NCBI RefSeq assembly: GCF_014205135.1
Contig: NZ_JACHMY010000001.1
Location: forward strand, 3,658,001 to 3,722,000
Length of the DNA: 64,000 bases
Source: Kribbella italica
GTDB lineage: Bacteria; Actinomycetota; Actinomycetes; Propionibacteriales; Kribbellaceae
Reading direction: 5' to 3'
Shown piece by piece: positions 62,799 to 64,000 of this stretch. The position numbers and the translations under genes are program-made. The notes below the pieces were generated by a model, which saw only the letters and a program-made list of their open reading frames with translations, was not told the DNA's origin and did no database searches. How positions within the stretch are numbered: the stretch's first letter is position 1; every line of letters begins with the position of its first letter.

Positions 62799-64000
62799 AG
62801 ATTTCCCCCATCGTGGCCTCCGCACGCGCCGCCTCCAGCATGGGTTCGATCAGGCTGCCGGTCCCCCTTGCCGCTGCGACCAGCGCCGTTAGAGTACGAC
62901 GCACCTGGTCCTCGTCGCGTTGCGCCTTGCGCGCCGCGAGCACCCGGCACTGCTCGACCTCGACCTCGTGACTGACCCGGAGGATCTCCAGCTCGCCCGA
63001 GACGGTGTCGGTCAGCGTGTTCACGCCGACGATCTTCTTCTCGCCCTTCTCCAGCTTCTGCTGGTACTCGAAGGCGGCGTCGGCGATCTCGGCCATGAAC
63101 CAGCCCTCCTCGATCCCGTGCAGGATCCCGGCCGTCATCGAGCCGTCCGGGCTCATCTCCTTGATCCGCGCGAAGATCGCCTCGGCCTCGGCCTCGATCT
63201 GGTCGGTCAGCTCCTCGACGTACCAGGAACCGCCGAGCGGGTCGGCGACGTTGGTGACCCCGATCTCCTCCATCAGCACCGACTGGGTCCGCAGCGCGAT
63301 CTCGGCCGACTGGTCGGTCGGCAGGGCGAGCGTCTCGTCGAGCGCGTTGGTGTGCAGCGAGTTCGTGCCGCCGAGCACCGCGGCGAGCGCCTCGACCGCG
63401 GTCCGGACGACGTTGAGCGTCGGCTGCTGGGCGGTCAGCGAGACCCCCGCGGTCTGGGTGTGGAACCGCAGCCACTGCGCCTTGTCGGTCTTCGCGCCGT
63501 ACTCGTCGCGCAGCCAGCGGGCCCAGATCCGGCGGCTCGCGCGGAACTTGGCGATCTCCTCGAAGAAGTCCAGGTGGCTGTCGAAGAAGAACGACAGCCC
63601 GGGCGCGAACACGTCGACGTCCAAGCCTCTGGACAGCCCCAGCTCGACGTACGCGAACCCGTCGGCCAGCGTGTACGCCAGCTCCTGCGCGGCCGTCGAA
63701 CCGGCCTCGCGGATGTGGTAGCCGGAGACGCTGAGCGGCTTGTACGCCGGGATGTTGGCGGCGCAGTACTCCATCAGGTCACCGATCAGACGCAGGTGCG
63801 GCTCCGGCGGGAACAGCCACTCCTTCTGGGCGATGTACTCCTTGAAGATGTCGGTCTGCAGCGTACCGTTGAGCTTGGTGATGTCGGCGCCCTGGCGCTC
63901 GGCGGCGACCAGGTACATCACGAACGCCGGGACGGCCGGCCCGGAGATCGTCATCGAGGTGGTGACGTCCTGCAGCGGGATGTCCTTGAACAACCGGTCC
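62746..64000 (-). CDS. Acyl-CoA mutase large subunit (methylmalonyl-CoA mutase family), partial
   Basis: The 5' end is beyond the right edge; 417 C-terminal codons are visible. Conserved substrate-barrel motifs: DVTTSMTISGPAVPAFVMYL, LMEYCAANIPAYKPLSVSGY, HIREAGSTAAQELAYTLADG, RFHTQTAGVSLTAQQPTLNV and LGGTNSLHTNALDETLALP. The protein stops after LRIEWGEYREPARF without a B12-binding domain, so cobalamin must be bound by a separate small subunit. It could be a methylmalonyl-, isobutyryl- or other acyl-CoA mutase; the N-terminal specificity residues are outside the window. Confidence 0.9.
   Translation of the reverse strand, partial: DRLFKDIPLQDVTTSMTISGPAVPAFVMYLVAAERQGADITKLNGTLQTDIFKEYIAQKEWLFPPEPHLRLIGDLMEYCAANIPAYKPLSVSGYHIREAGSTAAQELAYTLADGFAYVELGLSRGLDVDVFAPGLSFFFDSHLDFFEEIAKFRASRRIWARWLRDEYGAKTDKAQWLRFHTQTAGVSLTAQQPTLNVVRTAVEALAAVLGGTNSLHTNALDETLALPTDQSAEIALRTQSVLMEEIGVTNVADPLGGSWYVEELTDQIEAEAEAIFARIKEMSPDGSMTAGILHGIEEGWFMAEIADAAFEYQQKLEKGEKKIVGVNTLTDTVSGELEILRVSHEVEVEQCRVLAARKAQRDEDQVRRTLTALVAAARGTGSLIEPMLEAARAEATMGEICDVLRIEWGEYREPARF

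Overview
The window is high-GC actinobacterial DNA. GlgE-pathway genes, an arfABC locus, Tat and Sec exoenzymes, BTAD/NB-ARC and ECF regulators, a graspetide cluster and frequent GTG starts all point to a soil actinomycete of the Nocardioides/Kribbella type; the genus is inferred from overall style, not from a marker gene. I see no rRNA, tRNA, insertion sequence, phage or CRISPR array. Both ends are cut inside genes: a sugar-binding lipoprotein at the left and an acyl-CoA mutase large subunit at the right.

0-13 kb: sugar-binding lipoprotein (partial) with a 16-bp palindromic operator, glgX, an SGNH hydrolase convergent with a DUF3800-like gene, a MerR regulator coupled to a transglutaminase-like gene, a small membrane protein, divergent glgP and glgE, and threonine synthase. 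13-22 kb: an orphan winged-helix regulator, a 1467-residue secreted subtilisin with kelch repeats, and a GH92 mannosidase coupled to a GT4 glycosyltransferase. 22-26.4 kb: a graspetide (omega-ester peptide) cluster made of a 101-aa protein, precursor, ATP-grasp ligase and PIMT-like methyltransferase. A GntR-GNAT pair is divergent from it, with two near-identical palindromes between. 26.4-31 kb: a second winged-helix regulator, a GH18 chitinase, arfABC and a HicB-like protein.

31-39 kb: treS, pep2, an AfsR-like regulator and glgB. With glgE, glgP and glgX from the left part these make up the trehalose-maltose-maltose-1-phosphate-glucan route and glucan turnover, split here over two loci about 19 kb apart. 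39-47 kb: a TetR/flavin monooxygenase pair and a tandem array of four secreted paralogues of unknown function. Each paralogue is preceded by the same ECF-type promoter, GCAAC-N16/17-GCATC. 46.5-54 kb: a GNAT-Nudix fusion, an ECF42-type sigma factor with its DGPF partner, a Baeyer-Villiger-type monooxygenase followed by a luciferase-like gene remnant, a divergent pair of citrate-synthase-like genes (one with an HTH), and three 55-bp tandem repeats. 54-64 kb: a two-component system whose kinase is fused to a DUF4173-type membrane domain, an RpiR regulator with a Tat-exported glycosidase-like protein, and a mutase-RCK channel-YbbN/CnoX-like run ending at a strong terminator.

The most notable items are the graspetide cluster, whose methyltransferase and Asp-Gly core suggest an aspartimide-containing product, and the four-paralogue array with its shared promoter.
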